This document shows positions 15,428 to 23,670 of a DNA stretch of 36,570 nucleotides, piece after piece. Origin of the DNA: Bacillota bacterium (GTDB taxonomy: Bacteria; Bacillota; Clostridia; Lachnospirales; Lachnospiraceae); the NCBI GenBank assembly GCA_023443225.1, contig JAEZVF010000112.1:1-36570 (forward strand). The letters run 5' to 3'. Within the stretch, counting starts at the first letter, position 1; every line of letters starts with the position of its first letter. A model generated the notes under the pieces. The model saw nothing but the letters and a program-made list of their open reading frames with translations, made no database searches and had not been told where the DNA came from. Made by a program: the position numbers and the translations under genes.

Positions 15428-16212
15428 AAAAAGTATTATCAATAGCCGGTTCAGACTGTAGTGGGGGAGCCGGAATACAAGCTGATATCAAAACGATAAC
15501 CGCACATAAAATGTTTGCAATGAGTGCAATCACAGCATTAACTGCACAAAATACCACAGGAGTTTATGGAGTCCTCGATGCTACTCCTGAATTTGTTAGT
15601 AAACAACTTGATTGTATTTTTACCGATATACGTCCTGATGCTGTTAAGATTGGCATGGTTTCTAACCGTAGGATTATAGAAGTTATAGCAGATAAACTTA
15701 TATTCTATCAGGCAGAAAACATTGTCATCGATCCTGTTATGGTCTCTACTAGTGGTAGTAGATTACTAAGTGAAGATGCCATAAATACTTTAAAGGCTAA
15801 ACTCCTTCCCCTAGGCGGGGTGATTACTCCAAATATTCCGGAGGCAGAAGTCTTAAGTGGGATAACAATACATACCGAATCAGATATGGTAAAAGCCGCC
15901 AAGCAGATATCAGGGCTAATCACCGGTGGTATTTTAATAAAAGGTGGCCATTTGATGTCAGCTGCTAATGATTTGCTTTACTTAAATGGCAGCTCCTATT
16001 GGTTTGAATCTCAACGAATCAACAACCTAAATACCCATGGAACCGGATGTACCTTATCTTCTTCCATTGCCTGTAATCTCGCAGCCGGATATTCTTTAGA
16101 AAAAGCTATATCAAATGCAAAGACATATATTACAGGAGCACTAATGGATGGTTTGGATTTGGGGAAAGGCAGTGGGCCGCTCAATCATACCTATAATATA
16201 ACAGTATTATAA
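15421..16212 (+). CDS. thiD: HMP/HMP-phosphate kinase ThiD
   Basis: Phosphorylates hydroxymethylpyrimidine and its monophosphate to HMP-PP, the pyrimidine substrate of ThiE. A ribokinase-fold protein of 263 residues with LSIAGSDCSGGAGIQADIK at the N-terminus (6–24), VIDPVM (102–107), TPNIPEAEVL (136–145) and THGTGCTLSS with C210. The ribosome binding site GGGAG is about seven bases before the ATG, inside thiE. It is the last gene of the operon. No thiC or thiG is present, so the operon supports uptake and salvage, not complete de novo synthesis. Confidence 0.96.
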   Translation: MLKKVLSIAGSDCSGGAGIQADIKTITAHKMFAMSAITALTAQNTTGVYGVLDATPEFVSKQLDCIFTDIRPDAVKIGMVSNRRIIEVIADKLIFYQAENIVIDPVMVSTSGSRLLSEDAINTLKAKLLPLGGVITPNIPEAEVLSGITIHTESDMVKAAKQISGLITGGILIKGGHLMSAANDLLYLNGSSYWFESQRINNLNTHGTGCTLSSSIACNLAAGYSLEKAISNAKTYITGALMDGLDLGKGSGPLNHTYNITVL

Positions 16213-16216
16213 CAGT

Positions 16217-16269
16217 AAATAAAAGACAAGATGGAACTGGCCACTGCAGCTCCATCTTGTCTTTTATTT
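16217..16269. terminator. Bidirectional terminator between thiD and the tyrosine phosphatase
   Basis: A perfect 19-bp inverted repeat: 16217–16235 pairs with 16251–16269 around a 15-base loop. Each arm carries an A/T run at its outer end, so it works in both directions. The right arm includes the stop codon of the convergent phosphatase gene (16264–16266). Confidence 0.9.
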
Positions 16270-16716
16270 ATTCAAGAATTTTAACAATCCTTCACATCCA
16301 TCCACCACATCCCGATAGGTTGCTTCGAAATCACCCGTATACCATGGATCTGCAATGTCTTTTGGATGATTGGTAAAATCTAATAGTCTCCTTATCTTCT
16401 TCCCAGGGTCTTTTCCAAGAATCCGGTTCATATTTACTATATTTCTTTGGTCCATCCCCAGTATATAATCATATTTATCATAATCTTTTTTGTTTAATTG
16501 GACAGCTACCTTTCCTTCTGTTGAAATCCCATGCTCCGCAAGTTTTTTCCTAGTTCCATAATGAACGGGATTACCAATTTCCTCCGTGCTTGTGGCAGAG
16601 GAAGCTATAAAAAACTCATCACCTATTCCCTTATTTTCTACCATATTACGAAATACAAATTCAGCCATAGTAGAGCGGCATATGTTGCCGTGACAGACGA
16701 ACATAATTTTTATCAT
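16264..16716 (-). CDS. Low-molecular-weight protein tyrosine phosphatase
   Basis: A 150-residue cytoplasmic phosphatase. The active-site loop is CHGNICRS with nucleophile C8 and R14; the general acid is D123 in the DPWY motif. This fits the classical family, in which it removes phosphate from tyrosine (in some bacteria also arginine) residues. The ORF opens at 16737, but the ATG at 16716 has GAGGAG seven bases upstream and gives the usual short lead to the active site, so I chose it. It is convergent with thiD, sharing a terminator. No tyrosine kinase or exopolysaccharide genes lie nearby to suggest a substrate. Confidence 0.94.
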   Translation of the reverse strand: MIKIMFVCHGNICRSTMAEFVFRNMVENKGIGDEFFIASSATSTEEIGNPVHYGTRKKLAEHGISTEGKVAVQLNKKDYDKYDYILGMDQRNIVNMNRILGKDPGKKIRRLLDFTNHPKDIADPWYTGDFEATYRDVVDGCEGLLKFLNK

Positions 16717-16810
16717 AACAAATCTCCTCAATCTCATACTGATTATTAACTACATGAAATATCTAATACATAGTATACCACACAAAAGCAACAAACGCTT
16801 AAAAATAGAA

Positions 16811-16857
16811 AGAGGCGCATCGTAAATAACTTATAAGTTATTTTACGACACGCCTCT
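16811..16857 (-). terminator. Intrinsic terminator of the xanthine/uracil permease gene
   Basis: AGAGGCG (16811–16817) pairs with CGCCTCT (16851–16857), and the inside continues with TCGTAAATAACTT against AAGTTATTTTACGA (one bulge). On the minus strand a T-rich run follows (complement of 16801–16810). It is 26 bases beyond the permease stop codon. Confidence 0.85.
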
Positions 16858-16883
16858 CGGTTATATATACATATAGGCATTAA

Positions 16884-18251
16884 TTACTCTACTTCATCAG
16901 CATCCGGTTCATCTTTAAGAATCATATTTAAAAGTAAGGCAACAATAGTTCCAGCTGATATTCCTGATCCAAAAAGGCTGCTTAAAATTCCTGGAAGCTG
17001 TGCAACTACATCAGGTCTAAAGGTAACACCTAAACCTATTCCTAATGAACTTGCAATAATTAATAAATTTCTATTTGTAAACTTAACTTTTGATAAAGTT
17101 TTAATTCCAGATATAGCAACCGTTCCAAACATTATGATTCCCGCACCACCAAGTACAAAGGATGGCATTATGGATACGATCGTTGAGAACTTTGGAAAAA
17201 GACTCATAAGTATTAACAATACACCTGTAACAACTGCAACAAAACGGGATGCACACTTTGTAAGCGGAATCAATCCAACATTCTGGCTGAATGTCTGCGC
17301 TGGTCCTGAACCAACTAATGGACTTAAAAATGAACTAACTGCATCTGCTCTAACACCAGCAACAATATCATCATCGCTAAGTTTGGTCTCTGTAACTTCA
17401 CCAAGTGTTTCCATAACACCAACCGTCTCAATTACGGTAACTAAATAACCAGCAATAAATGGTATCACAAATTTTGGATTAAAATCAATTCCAAAACGAG
17501 CAATTTCTGGCAACTGTACCCAGCCTGCATTTGTCACTTGAGAAAAGTCTACATATCCCAATGGTATACAAATAACATAACCTACAACAATACCAATCAT
17601 AACTGCAGCTGTATTAACCATTCCTTTTGCATAACGGTTTAAAAGTAAAATTACCATAAATACTACGATTGCAACTAAAAGGAATTTTGGATTTCCGTAC
17701 TCAGCATTGCCAACTCCACCGCCAATCCAGTCAAATGCAACTGGCATCATAGACATACCCATCAGTGCAATAACTGTTCCTGTTACAACAGGAGTGAATA
17801 TCTTCATTAACGGTTTTACAAAAAAACTCAATACAAATTCAAAGATTGCTCCCAATATAGATGCACCAAAATAACCTGGTAATCCACCACCCATTGTGTT
17901 AATAATGGTATTCGCTGGTGGAACAAATCCAAAATCAGTTCCCATAACTGTTGGAAGTCCTACTCCAATACGAAATTTCTTTGGTCCAAAACCCCAAGAT
18001 TGAATAATTGATGCAATTCCTGATGCAAGTAATGCAGCGGATACCATATATGCTGTATCTTCTACGCTACTTCCGGCAATTCCGGCAATGATCAATGGCA
18101 CTGCAATAATTCCGCTAAAGGCAGTCAGGATGTTCTGGAATCCTAAAATTATAGCAGTTAAAAGTCCCGGTTTGTCACCTATCCCATAACTTAATCTTGT
18201 TGTGGTTTTACCACTAGTTTGACCTTTTGATTTTTCTGCTTTGCTGTTCAT
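16884..18251 (-). CDS. Xanthine/uracil permease (NCS2 family)
   Basis: A 455-residue membrane protein of the nucleobase:cation symporter-2 family, with about 12 to 14 hydrophobic segments. The QNILTAFSGIIAVPLIIAG opening, the GLPTVMGTDFGF segment, the GYLVTVIETVGVMETLGEVT region and QTFSQNVGLIPLTKCASRF are family hallmarks; the QNVG segment forms part of the substrate site. It probably imports a purine (xanthine or urate) with protons. The exact base cannot be decided by sequence alone. GAGAGGT lies eight bases before the ATG. A strong sigma-A promoter (18336–18364) gives a 78-base leader with a small hairpin (18280–18295). I could not recognise a known purine riboswitch in it. Confidence 0.92.
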   Translation of the reverse strand: MNSKAEKSKGQTSGKTTTRLSYGIGDKPGLLTAIILGFQNILTAFSGIIAVPLIIAGIAGSSVEDTAYMVSAALLASGIASIIQSWGFGPKKFRIGVGLPTVMGTDFGFVPPANTIINTMGGGLPGYFGASILGAIFEFVLSFFVKPLMKIFTPVVTGTVIALMGMSMMPVAFDWIGGGVGNAEYGNPKFLLVAIVVFMVILLLNRYAKGMVNTAAVMIGIVVGYVICIPLGYVDFSQVTNAGWVQLPEIARFGIDFNPKFVIPFIAGYLVTVIETVGVMETLGEVTETKLSDDDIVAGVRADAVSSFLSPLVGSGPAQTFSQNVGLIPLTKCASRFVAVVTGVLLILMSLFPKFSTIVSIMPSFVLGGAGIIMFGTVAISGIKTLSKVKFTNRNLLIIASSLGIGLGVTFRPDVVAQLPGILSSLFGSGISAGTIVALLLNMILKDEPDADEVE

Positions 18252-18335
18252 ATAAAATTACCTCTCCACTTTTGTAGTTTGTAGACAACTCTACAGTTTT
18301 TTATACGACATATTTAGACTTATTACAACACTAAT

Positions 18336-18364
18336 ATAATACCTCATTTCTAACAATTTGTCAA
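18336..18364 (-). promoter_or_regulatory. Sigma-A promoter of the xanthine/uracil permease
   Basis: Minus-strand TTGACA (18359–18364), a 17-base spacer and TATTAT (18336–18341). This is near consensus and lies about 78 bases before the start codon. Confidence 0.8.
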
Positions 18365-18647
18365 TATGCCTAAAATAAATTAATTTGTTTATCGTTTTTT
18401 GTCAATTAATACATGTAATCCCTAATATTTTTAACAATTTGATTAATTACCCTTTTTTTGTTAAGTTTTTATTTTATTGGTTATGTAATTAATACAATTC
18501 TTACCAATGTTTTCGTTCGTATAGTACCGGTATCTACTTGCACGTAGTTTTTAAGCAACTCTCCATTTAGGTATGTATCAAACTACGGTTCCCAATAATA
18601 GCAAACCTTTTACTCTTAATAATCATAATAGGATTAAACTAAAATAT

Positions 18648-18680
18648 AAAAAGGACTTGAAAGTTTTCACTCTCACGTCC
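18648..18680 (-). terminator. Intrinsic terminator of the alpha/beta hydrolase gene
   Basis: On the minus strand GGAC…GTCC closes a 28-base hairpin (18653–18680) with inner TGA/TCA and AGT/ACT pairs around GAAA, followed by five T residues (18648–18652). It lies just after the stop codon at 18694. Confidence 0.75.
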
Positions 18681-18693
18681 TCAAATTTAGTGA

Positions 18694-19806
18694 TTATAAT
18701 ACATTACTTAACGATTTTAACAATTCTACCGAGAATTCTTTAGGCTTATCAAGAAACGGAATATGCCCCGTATTCTCGATGGTTATAAATTCTTTAACTG
18801 GTGCGGAAATATCGTTAAAATAATCATACACCATACGGTACGGTGTTGTCCAATCGCTATCCCCCGTAATGATTATAACCGGAACCTCATATTTCAAATT
18901 ATTATTATACATTGATAAGCCTTCTGATAAAAGTTCTTCATAAAGCTCGCTGTTTGATTCGATTAGCTTGTCAGAATTCAACATCCATTTTATGTCTTCC
19001 AATGTCATATATGGTGAAAACAGACGTAGAGAAACTATCTTTAACATACTATCGCTGGATGGCAGATATTTTTCTTTAAGCTCCCGAAACTTCAAAAACT
19101 CTATAAAATTTGATTTATCTAATTTTTGATAGGTCATTATCAATTCAAGTTTTTCACCACTTTCTTGTGCGTCTTGGGTTTTACCCGCCATATACGCTAA
19201 ATGTATCGCTTCTTCTGCCGATACTTGCTCAGATTTCTTAAATTCTAACATTTGACTTATGGCTATATAAGCGGATACATTTTCGGGATGTTCTCCAGAA
19301 TAAATCCCACCGAGAAAGGTCCCCCAAGAATGACCCATAATTATAACTTTTTCTTGGTCGTACTCGAAACGGATGTAATCCACCAACTCGTCTAAATCCG
19401 ACAACAATAAATCCAAAGTAGGTTTTTCGGCTTCTTTATTACAGTAATAAGTATTCCCACAACCACGCTGATCCCACTGAACGATCGTGTAATCTTGCTC
19501 TAAATCCTTTTGCCAATAATAAGAGTAATCCGCCATATTAAGGCCTGGACCGCCGTGAAGCATAATAATAACCGGGTTAGAAATATCTTGCCCACGAATT
19601 TGTATATATTGCTCAATCCCGCCTAGGGTAATGTATTCGACTTTCTGGACGCCCGTTTTCGAGTGAATTTTATATTTTTGTGTGTTAATAATTCTTCCAA
19701 TAATTATTGTTAATGCAAATAAGATTATCAAACCCAGAAACATAAGCAAAATAAATTTTATTAATTTTATCCCCCTTTTGTAGTTAGGTTTTGATTTTTC
19801 ATGCAT
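18694..19806 (-). CDS. Membrane-anchored alpha/beta hydrolase (proline iminopeptidase-like)
   Basis: A 370-residue protein with a basic N-terminus and one hydrophobic segment (about 13–38), then an alpha/beta hydrolase domain probably outside the cell. The oxyanion motif HGGPG is at 84–88, WDQRGCGNT at 111–119, and the nucleophile elbow GHSWG at 158–162 (S160). An Asp in ITGDSDWTTP and the His in TGHIPFLD complete the triad. HGGPG and DQRGCG place it near peptidase family S33 (prolyl aminopeptidases), but a substrate cannot be assigned. AGGGG is nine to ten bases before the ATG. It lies 85 bases after an Xre-type regulator on the same strand, so the two are probably one transcription unit. 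Confidence 0.88.
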   Translation of the reverse strand: MHEKSKPNYKRGIKLIKFILLMFLGLIILFALTIIIGRIINTQKYKIHSKTGVQKVEYITLGGIEQYIQIRGQDISNPVIIMLHGGPGLNMADYSYYWQKDLEQDYTIVQWDQRGCGNTYYCNKEAEKPTLDLLLSDLDELVDYIRFEYDQEKVIIMGHSWGTFLGGIYSGEHPENVSAYIAISQMLEFKKSEQVSAEEAIHLAYMAGKTQDAQESGEKLELIMTYQKLDKSNFIEFLKFRELKEKYLPSSDSMLKIVSLRLFSPYMTLEDIKWMLNSDKLIESNSELYEELLSEGLSMYNNNLKYEVPVIIITGDSDWTTPYRMVYDYFNDISAPVKEFITIENTGHIPFLDKPKEFSVELLKSLSNVL

Positions 19807-19891
19807 GATGCAAATCCCCTTTTATAGATTTGTTATATTTCTTTACCTATTCTTCAAGTAGGTATGATAGCTTGTTTTTACAAAGTCAACC

Positions 19892-21007
19892 TTATTCCTT
19901 TATAGAAAACTCAGTTATTCTTTGAACGATACTTTTATAGCGCGGATTATCCTTAAGCGCGGTAAAAGTCGAGATTCCAATGAAATCTTGTAGCATATTT
20001 TTCTTAAGCAGTTTTTCATCATAATTTAGGGTAAATCCGAGTTCTCCACTGTCTAACCATTCGTCAATGTCTGTGAAAAAATCGTCTCCGCTCAGTTTGA
20101 ACGGTAAGAATGCACTCAAGCACAAATCTGCGTATTTTTCGAGAAGTTCAAGGGCTTTTTCTAAACGACTATGCTTACAGTACATACTTGCACCGATTAA
20201 ATATGCCTTCGTCAATGTGTTCACATTGAGTTGAGCAACCCCATACAGATTGATAAGTGTCATTGCCCTCTCAAACGCAGTTTGCGCCAGAGAGAAATTA
20301 TCTTCGTTCAACGACGTGTAATACAAGGTAGTTTCAATAAGGCAGAGCAAGCAATGATACATACCACACTGGGAGATTTCTCTGGCTTTGGCGGTATTTC
20401 CCGCAAGCTGAAAAGCCTGCGAAATCAAGCTGTCCTCGGTAATATCCGGTGTGTTTAAGGATTCGCCCAATAAAGTAAAAACCTCATCCGGTGTTTCAAG
20501 CATGATACAGCAATGGCATTGTATATACAAGGCGTTTCTTGCGAGTAAAGCATCGCTACTCTCAGCCACTATGTGCTCGCAGAGACTTTTTGCTTCCTTA
20601 ATCAATTCATTCTGTCGTTCTTTCGTGGCACTCACAGAATGATGAATAAACAATACAGCCATTTGATAAAGCAAGGGGAAGCAAGCGTAATATTTTTTAA
20701 TGATTTCCCTACATTCTCCCATAATTTTATCGAATGATTTCATCGTAAAGTCTGTTGATAATCTGCGGCATAACTTTCGTGCATCCTTACAGGTAAGCTG
20801 TGGCGAATAGCCCAACAGCTCATCCACGCTAATATTGAAGAACGCCGCCAACTGTGGTAACAGGGTAATATCGGGATAGCTCTGTCCTTTCTCCCATTTG
20901 GAAACGGCTGCTTTTGATACACCCATGAATTCAGCTAGTTCCTCTTGAGTAATACCCCTACCCCTCCGTTTTAAGGTCAGATTATGTGCTATTCTTATCT
21001 CGTTCAT
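19892..21007 (-). CDS. Xre-family regulator with helical-repeat C-terminus
   Basis: A 371-residue protein. Residues about 1–66 form a helix-turn-helix domain (ITQEELAEFMGVSKAAVSKWEKG at about 19–41, followed by YPDITLLPQLAAFFNISVDELLGY). The remaining 300 residues are helix-rich with repeated Ala/Leu/Cys-containing helices, which resembles TPR-like sensor parts of peptide- or metabolite-responsive regulators. The ORF opens at 21088, but GGAGGT six bases before the ATG at 21007 and the MNEIRIAHNL start fix the gene there. Its base composition looks less AT-rich than its neighbours, a possible sign of transfer. It probably controls itself and the hydrolase downstream. Confidence 0.87.
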   Translation of the reverse strand: MNEIRIAHNLTLKRRGRGITQEELAEFMGVSKAAVSKWEKGQSYPDITLLPQLAAFFNISVDELLGYSPQLTCKDARKLCRRLSTDFTMKSFDKIMGECREIIKKYYACFPLLYQMAVLFIHHSVSATKERQNELIKEAKSLCEHIVAESSDALLARNALYIQCHCCIMLETPDEVFTLLGESLNTPDITEDSLISQAFQLAGNTAKAREISQCGMYHCLLCLIETTLYYTSLNEDNFSLAQTAFERAMTLINLYGVAQLNVNTLTKAYLIGASMYCKHSRLEKALELLEKYADLCLSAFLPFKLSGDDFFTDIDEWLDSGELGFTLNYDEKLLKKNMLQDFIGISTFTALKDNPRYKSIVQRITEFSIKE

Positions 21008-21058
21008 ATAACACCTCCACTTAGAATTATAAAAGTAACTCGCTACAATAGCAATGGA

Positions 21059-21088
21059 GTTATAGTTGACTTCGGTTAAAATTATCAA
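21059..21088 (-). promoter_or_regulatory. Candidate promoter of the Xre regulator, with repeats
   Basis: Minus-strand TTGATA (21083–21088), an 18-base spacer and TATAAC (21059–21064). Two AGTTGAC direct repeats (21064–21070 and 21094–21100), exactly 30 bases apart, flank the -35 region, and GGTT/AACC symmetry lies between. These could bind the regulator itself; this is inference. Confidence 0.45.
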
Positions 21089-21115
21089 CCATTAGTTGAC
21101 ACAAGGTTATAATTA

Positions 21116-21151
21116 AGCAGCTTGCGAGTGGAATGTCATCGGCAAGCTGCT
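21116..21151. terminator. Hairpin downstream of the chitinase gene
   Basis: AGCAGCTTGC (21116–21125) pairs perfectly with GCAAGCTGCT (21142–21151) around 16 bases. It lies 57 bases past the GH18 stop codon, but the T-rich stretch after it is poor, so it may be a weak or Rho-assisted terminator. Confidence 0.5.
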
Positions 21152-21208
21152 CTATATTCAAATACTTACATTGTATATGGTTCATAAGCCCGTTAAATAA
21201 TCCATTGA

Positions 21209-23182
21209 TTATTTCAATCCATTGTAAAATGATCTAAGAAGAATTCCTCTAGGATCTTGACTCAATTCCCAAATCATCCCGCCTCCTAGCCCCTTTGCCT
21301 TAATATACTCAGCTTTTAATTCAATAGATTGTTCGTCATCATAGCTTATAAAAGTTGATCCATCAAAGAGCCACGGCACCTTCGAATCGAGGTGGAAGTG
21401 TCTAATATATTCTGGTTTATTTAAATAATTACCGACTATATTTTCATAGCTTATAGACGATCCACCTGAATAGCTTTGGTATAATCCACTTTTTGTATCG
21501 GATACTGCTTTATAAACATAACCGTAAAACGGCACTCCCATAACCATCTTATCGTTGGGAAATCCCATTTTCATCCAGGAATTTATGCTTTGATCAATGC
21601 TCCATTTATATTGTGGTGATATATCATAATTAGAATAAAGAGGTGCATTAAAGTCCGTATAGGAGTCCCATGTTCCATGTATATCATATGTCATTATATT
21701 TGCATAATCAACATATTGGCTAAGTCTACTTATTTCTGTGTTATATAAATAACCATTAGAAGAAGCTCCGGCATACGTAAGGATATAGTGTTTCCCATCG
21801 ATTTCCCCCCTTGCATCCAACTTCTCACGTAATTTCTTCATTAAGAGAGTAAAATTAGTTTTATCCGCAGGTCGATTCTTATTTGTTGGCAGCCCACCAT
21901 TAACAGGATATTCCCAATCAATGTCAACCCCATCAAATCCGTTTTGAACTATAAAATCCACACAACTATCAGCAAAAGTTGTCCTAGATGAATCCGTAAG
22001 TGCTACATCAGAAAATCTGCCAGACCAAGACCAGCCTCCTACTGAAATAATTGTTTTGAGATTCGGATATGATTTCTTTAATTCCTTCAATTTATTAAAA
22101 TTGGATATATCAACATCTGGATAACACAGGGCAATTTTCAAATCACTACCAATATTAGCAAACGCATAATTAATGTGCGTAAGCTTACTGACATCCAAAT
22201 TGTCTGGCGTAAATCCCGAGTATGTAGCCCACGCTGCATAGTAGCCAACTATTTTAGTCGTGTTAACCGATGTAATCTTTGTAAATTTTCCATATATTTT
22301 TCTGTTTCCGACATACTTATATGCCCTAACTTTATAATAAAAGGTTCTCCCGCCTGTTATATCTGTATCTAGATATGATGTGTTTCCTGTTGTTTTTATT
22401 GACTTAAAGGTACCTGTTTTCGATGTAGCTCTACTAAGTTGATAACCAGAAGCACCTTTTACCTTGTTCCACGAAAGCTTTGCAGTATTATCATTAGCTA
22501 ATACTGCTTTAAAATTTGTTGGTGTTAATGGTACTGGTTTAACACTATACACAGTAGTAAATCTGCCATATACTTTTTTTGTGCCTACATACTTATACGC
22601 TCTTACTTTATAATAATAGGTCCTCCCAACTGTTATACCTGTATTCAGATATGATGTGGCAACTGTAGTCTTAATTGATTTAAAGGTACCTGTTTTCGAT
22701 GTAGCTCTACTAATCTGATAACCTGAAGCACCTTTTACTATGTTCCACGAAAGCTTTGCAGTATTATCATTATCCAATACTGATTTAAAATTAGTTGGTG
22801 TTAATGGTACTGGTTTAGCACTATGCACTGTAGTAAATCTTCCATATACTTTTTTTGTACCCACATACTTATATGCCCTAACTTTATAATAATAGGTTCT
22901 CCCACAGGTAATACCTGTATTCAGATATGATGTGGCAACTGTAGTCTTAATTGATTTAAAGGTACCTGTTTTCGATGTAGCTCTACTAATCTGATAACCT
23001 GAGGCCTCTTTTACCAAGTCCCAAGAAAGTTTTACTCTGTCGTACCCTGCTGACGTTGCTTTAAGTTTCGTTGGAGTTAAAGGTTTTGATGTATTCACTG
23101 TTACAGCATTAACTATTCTATGATTAATTGATAATACCATAACGATAATTATAAAAGCTACAATTCTTTTTTTCTTTTTCAT
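21209..23182 (-). CDS. Secreted GH18 chitinase-like enzyme with three FN3 modules
   Basis: A 657-residue exported glycoside hydrolase. The signal peptide is residues 1–26 (four lysines, hydrophobic core, cleavage near VNA|VT). Three fibronectin type III modules follow with a 92-residue period (about 36–127, 128–219, 220–308), each with SWxxVKxASGYQ and YYYKVRAYKYVG. The GH18 domain (about 310–657) has the SVGGW motif (380–384) and the catalytic DGVDIDWE (417–424), with E424 as proton donor. It likely cleaves chitin or related GlcNAc polymers; a role on peptidoglycan cannot be ruled out. The FN3 modules are almost identical in DNA, showing recent duplication or gene conversion. No carbohydrate-binding module or dockerin is visible. 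Confidence 0.93.
   Translation of the reverse strand: MKKKKRIVAFIIIVMVLSINHRIVNAVTVNTSKPLTPTKLKATSAGYDRVKLSWDLVKEASGYQISRATSKTGTFKSIKTTVATSYLNTGITCGRTYYYKVRAYKYVGTKKVYGRFTTVHSAKPVPLTPTNFKSVLDNDNTAKLSWNIVKGASGYQISRATSKTGTFKSIKTTVATSYLNTGITVGRTYYYKVRAYKYVGTKKVYGRFTTVYSVKPVPLTPTNFKAVLANDNTAKLSWNKVKGASGYQLSRATSKTGTFKSIKTTGNTSYLDTDITGGRTFYYKVRAYKYVGNRKIYGKFTKITSVNTTKIVGYYAAWATYSGFTPDNLDVSKLTHINYAFANIGSDLKIALCYPDVDISNFNKLKELKKSYPNLKTIISVGGWSWSGRFSDVALTDSSRTTFADSCVDFIVQNGFDGVDIDWEYPVNGGLPTNKNRPADKTNFTLLMKKLREKLDARGEIDGKHYILTYAGASSNGYLYNTEISRLSQYVDYANIMTYDIHGTWDSYTDFNAPLYSNYDISPQYKWSIDQSINSWMKMGFPNDKMVMGVPFYGYVYKAVSDTKSGLYQSYSGGSSISYENIVGNYLNKPEYIRHFHLDSKVPWLFDGSTFISYDDEQSIELKAEYIKAKGLGGGMIWELSQDPRGILLRSFYNGLK
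22253..23080 (-). repeat. Three tandem 276-bp repeats encoding the FN3 modules
   Basis: The three FN3-coding units repeat with a 276-bp period. The first two share an uninterrupted identical stretch of 92 bases (22635–22726 and 22911–23002), well beyond what protein conservation needs. Confidence 0.85.
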
Positions 23183-23349
23183 GTTATTACCTAACCCATT
23201 CCTACAATCATACTATCAAGAGTGTCATAATAAATATAATTATTGTAATATATTAAATCAGCTATATTCAATTATATAATTTTTCCATACAGAGTAGCAG
23301 GTTAAGACATGATAACAAAAAAATGTAACTATCTAAACACAAAAATAAA

Positions 23350-23388
23350 GTCCTAACCCAGCAATGACTAAGATTGCCGAACTAAGAC
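23350..23388 (-). terminator. Terminator of tRNA-Lys
   Basis: A 16-bp stem (23350–23365 with 23373–23388, several G-T pairs) around a seven-base loop, followed on the minus strand by a T-rich run (complement of 23341–23349). It begins 9 bases after the tRNA 3' end. Confidence 0.85.
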
Positions 23389-23396
23389 CTTTTAAG

Positions 23397-23469
23397 TGCG
23401 CCTCCAGGGGCTCGAACCCTGGACACCCTGATTAAGAGTCAGGTGCTCTACCAACTGAGCTAGAAGCGC
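23397..23469 (-). tRNA. tRNA-Lys (anticodon CTT)
   Basis: Reads on the minus strand as a full cloverleaf of 73 bases. The acceptor stem GCGCTTC/GAGGCGC has one G-T pair, the D arm contains AGCTCAGTTGGTAGAGC, the anticodon stem CTGA/TCAG encloses loop CTCTTAA (anticodon CTT, reading AAG), and the T arm contains GGTTCGAGCC. The discriminator base is A and CCA is not encoded. It has its own promoter upstream and terminator downstream. Confidence 0.97.
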
Positions 23470-23490
23470 GTATTTTCGAACGCAAAAATT

Positions 23491-23519
23491 ATTATATATG
23501 ATACCTAAACAAAATGCAA
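23491..23519 (-). promoter_or_regulatory. Promoter of tRNA-Lys
   Basis: Minus-strand TTGCAT (23514–23519), a 17-base spacer and a perfect TATAAT (23491–23496), about 22 bases before the tRNA 5' end. Confidence 0.7.
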
Positions 23520-23623
23520 GTACTTTTTTAATTTTTATACATACAATGTTTGTTACAATGTTTGTTATCTACTTAAGTCCCCTATTCTTTTCGTTCTTCG
23601 ATCATAATTATTACTATAATATT

Positions 23624-23664
23624 AAAAAATGTAACCGAAAACTTACTTATTTTTTCGGTTACAT
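23624..23664 (-). terminator. Terminator of the thioredoxin gene
   Basis: A perfect 13-bp stem (23629–23641 with 23652–23664) around a ten-base loop, followed on the minus strand by five T residues. It starts 6 bases after the thioredoxin stop codon. Confidence 0.88.
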
Positions 23665-23670
23665 CCACCT

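Larger units (their letters stand above)
18252..18693. other. AT-rich intergenic region with promoter, leader and terminator
   Basis: No gene is seen in these 442 bases. From left to right: the leader of the purine permease gene with hairpin TGTAGA/TCTACA (18280–18295), its promoter (18336–18364), a very AT-rich stretch, an isolated inverted repeat CGTAGTTT/AAACTACG (18543–18587) with a 29-base interior, and the terminator of the hydrolase gene (18648–18680). Confidence 0.6.

Noticed and set aside
18252..18335. Purine (guanine/xanthine) riboswitch before the permease gene
   Set aside because: The leader of about 78 bases has only a small 6-bp hairpin, and I cannot find the conserved purine-riboswitch junction or loop sequences.
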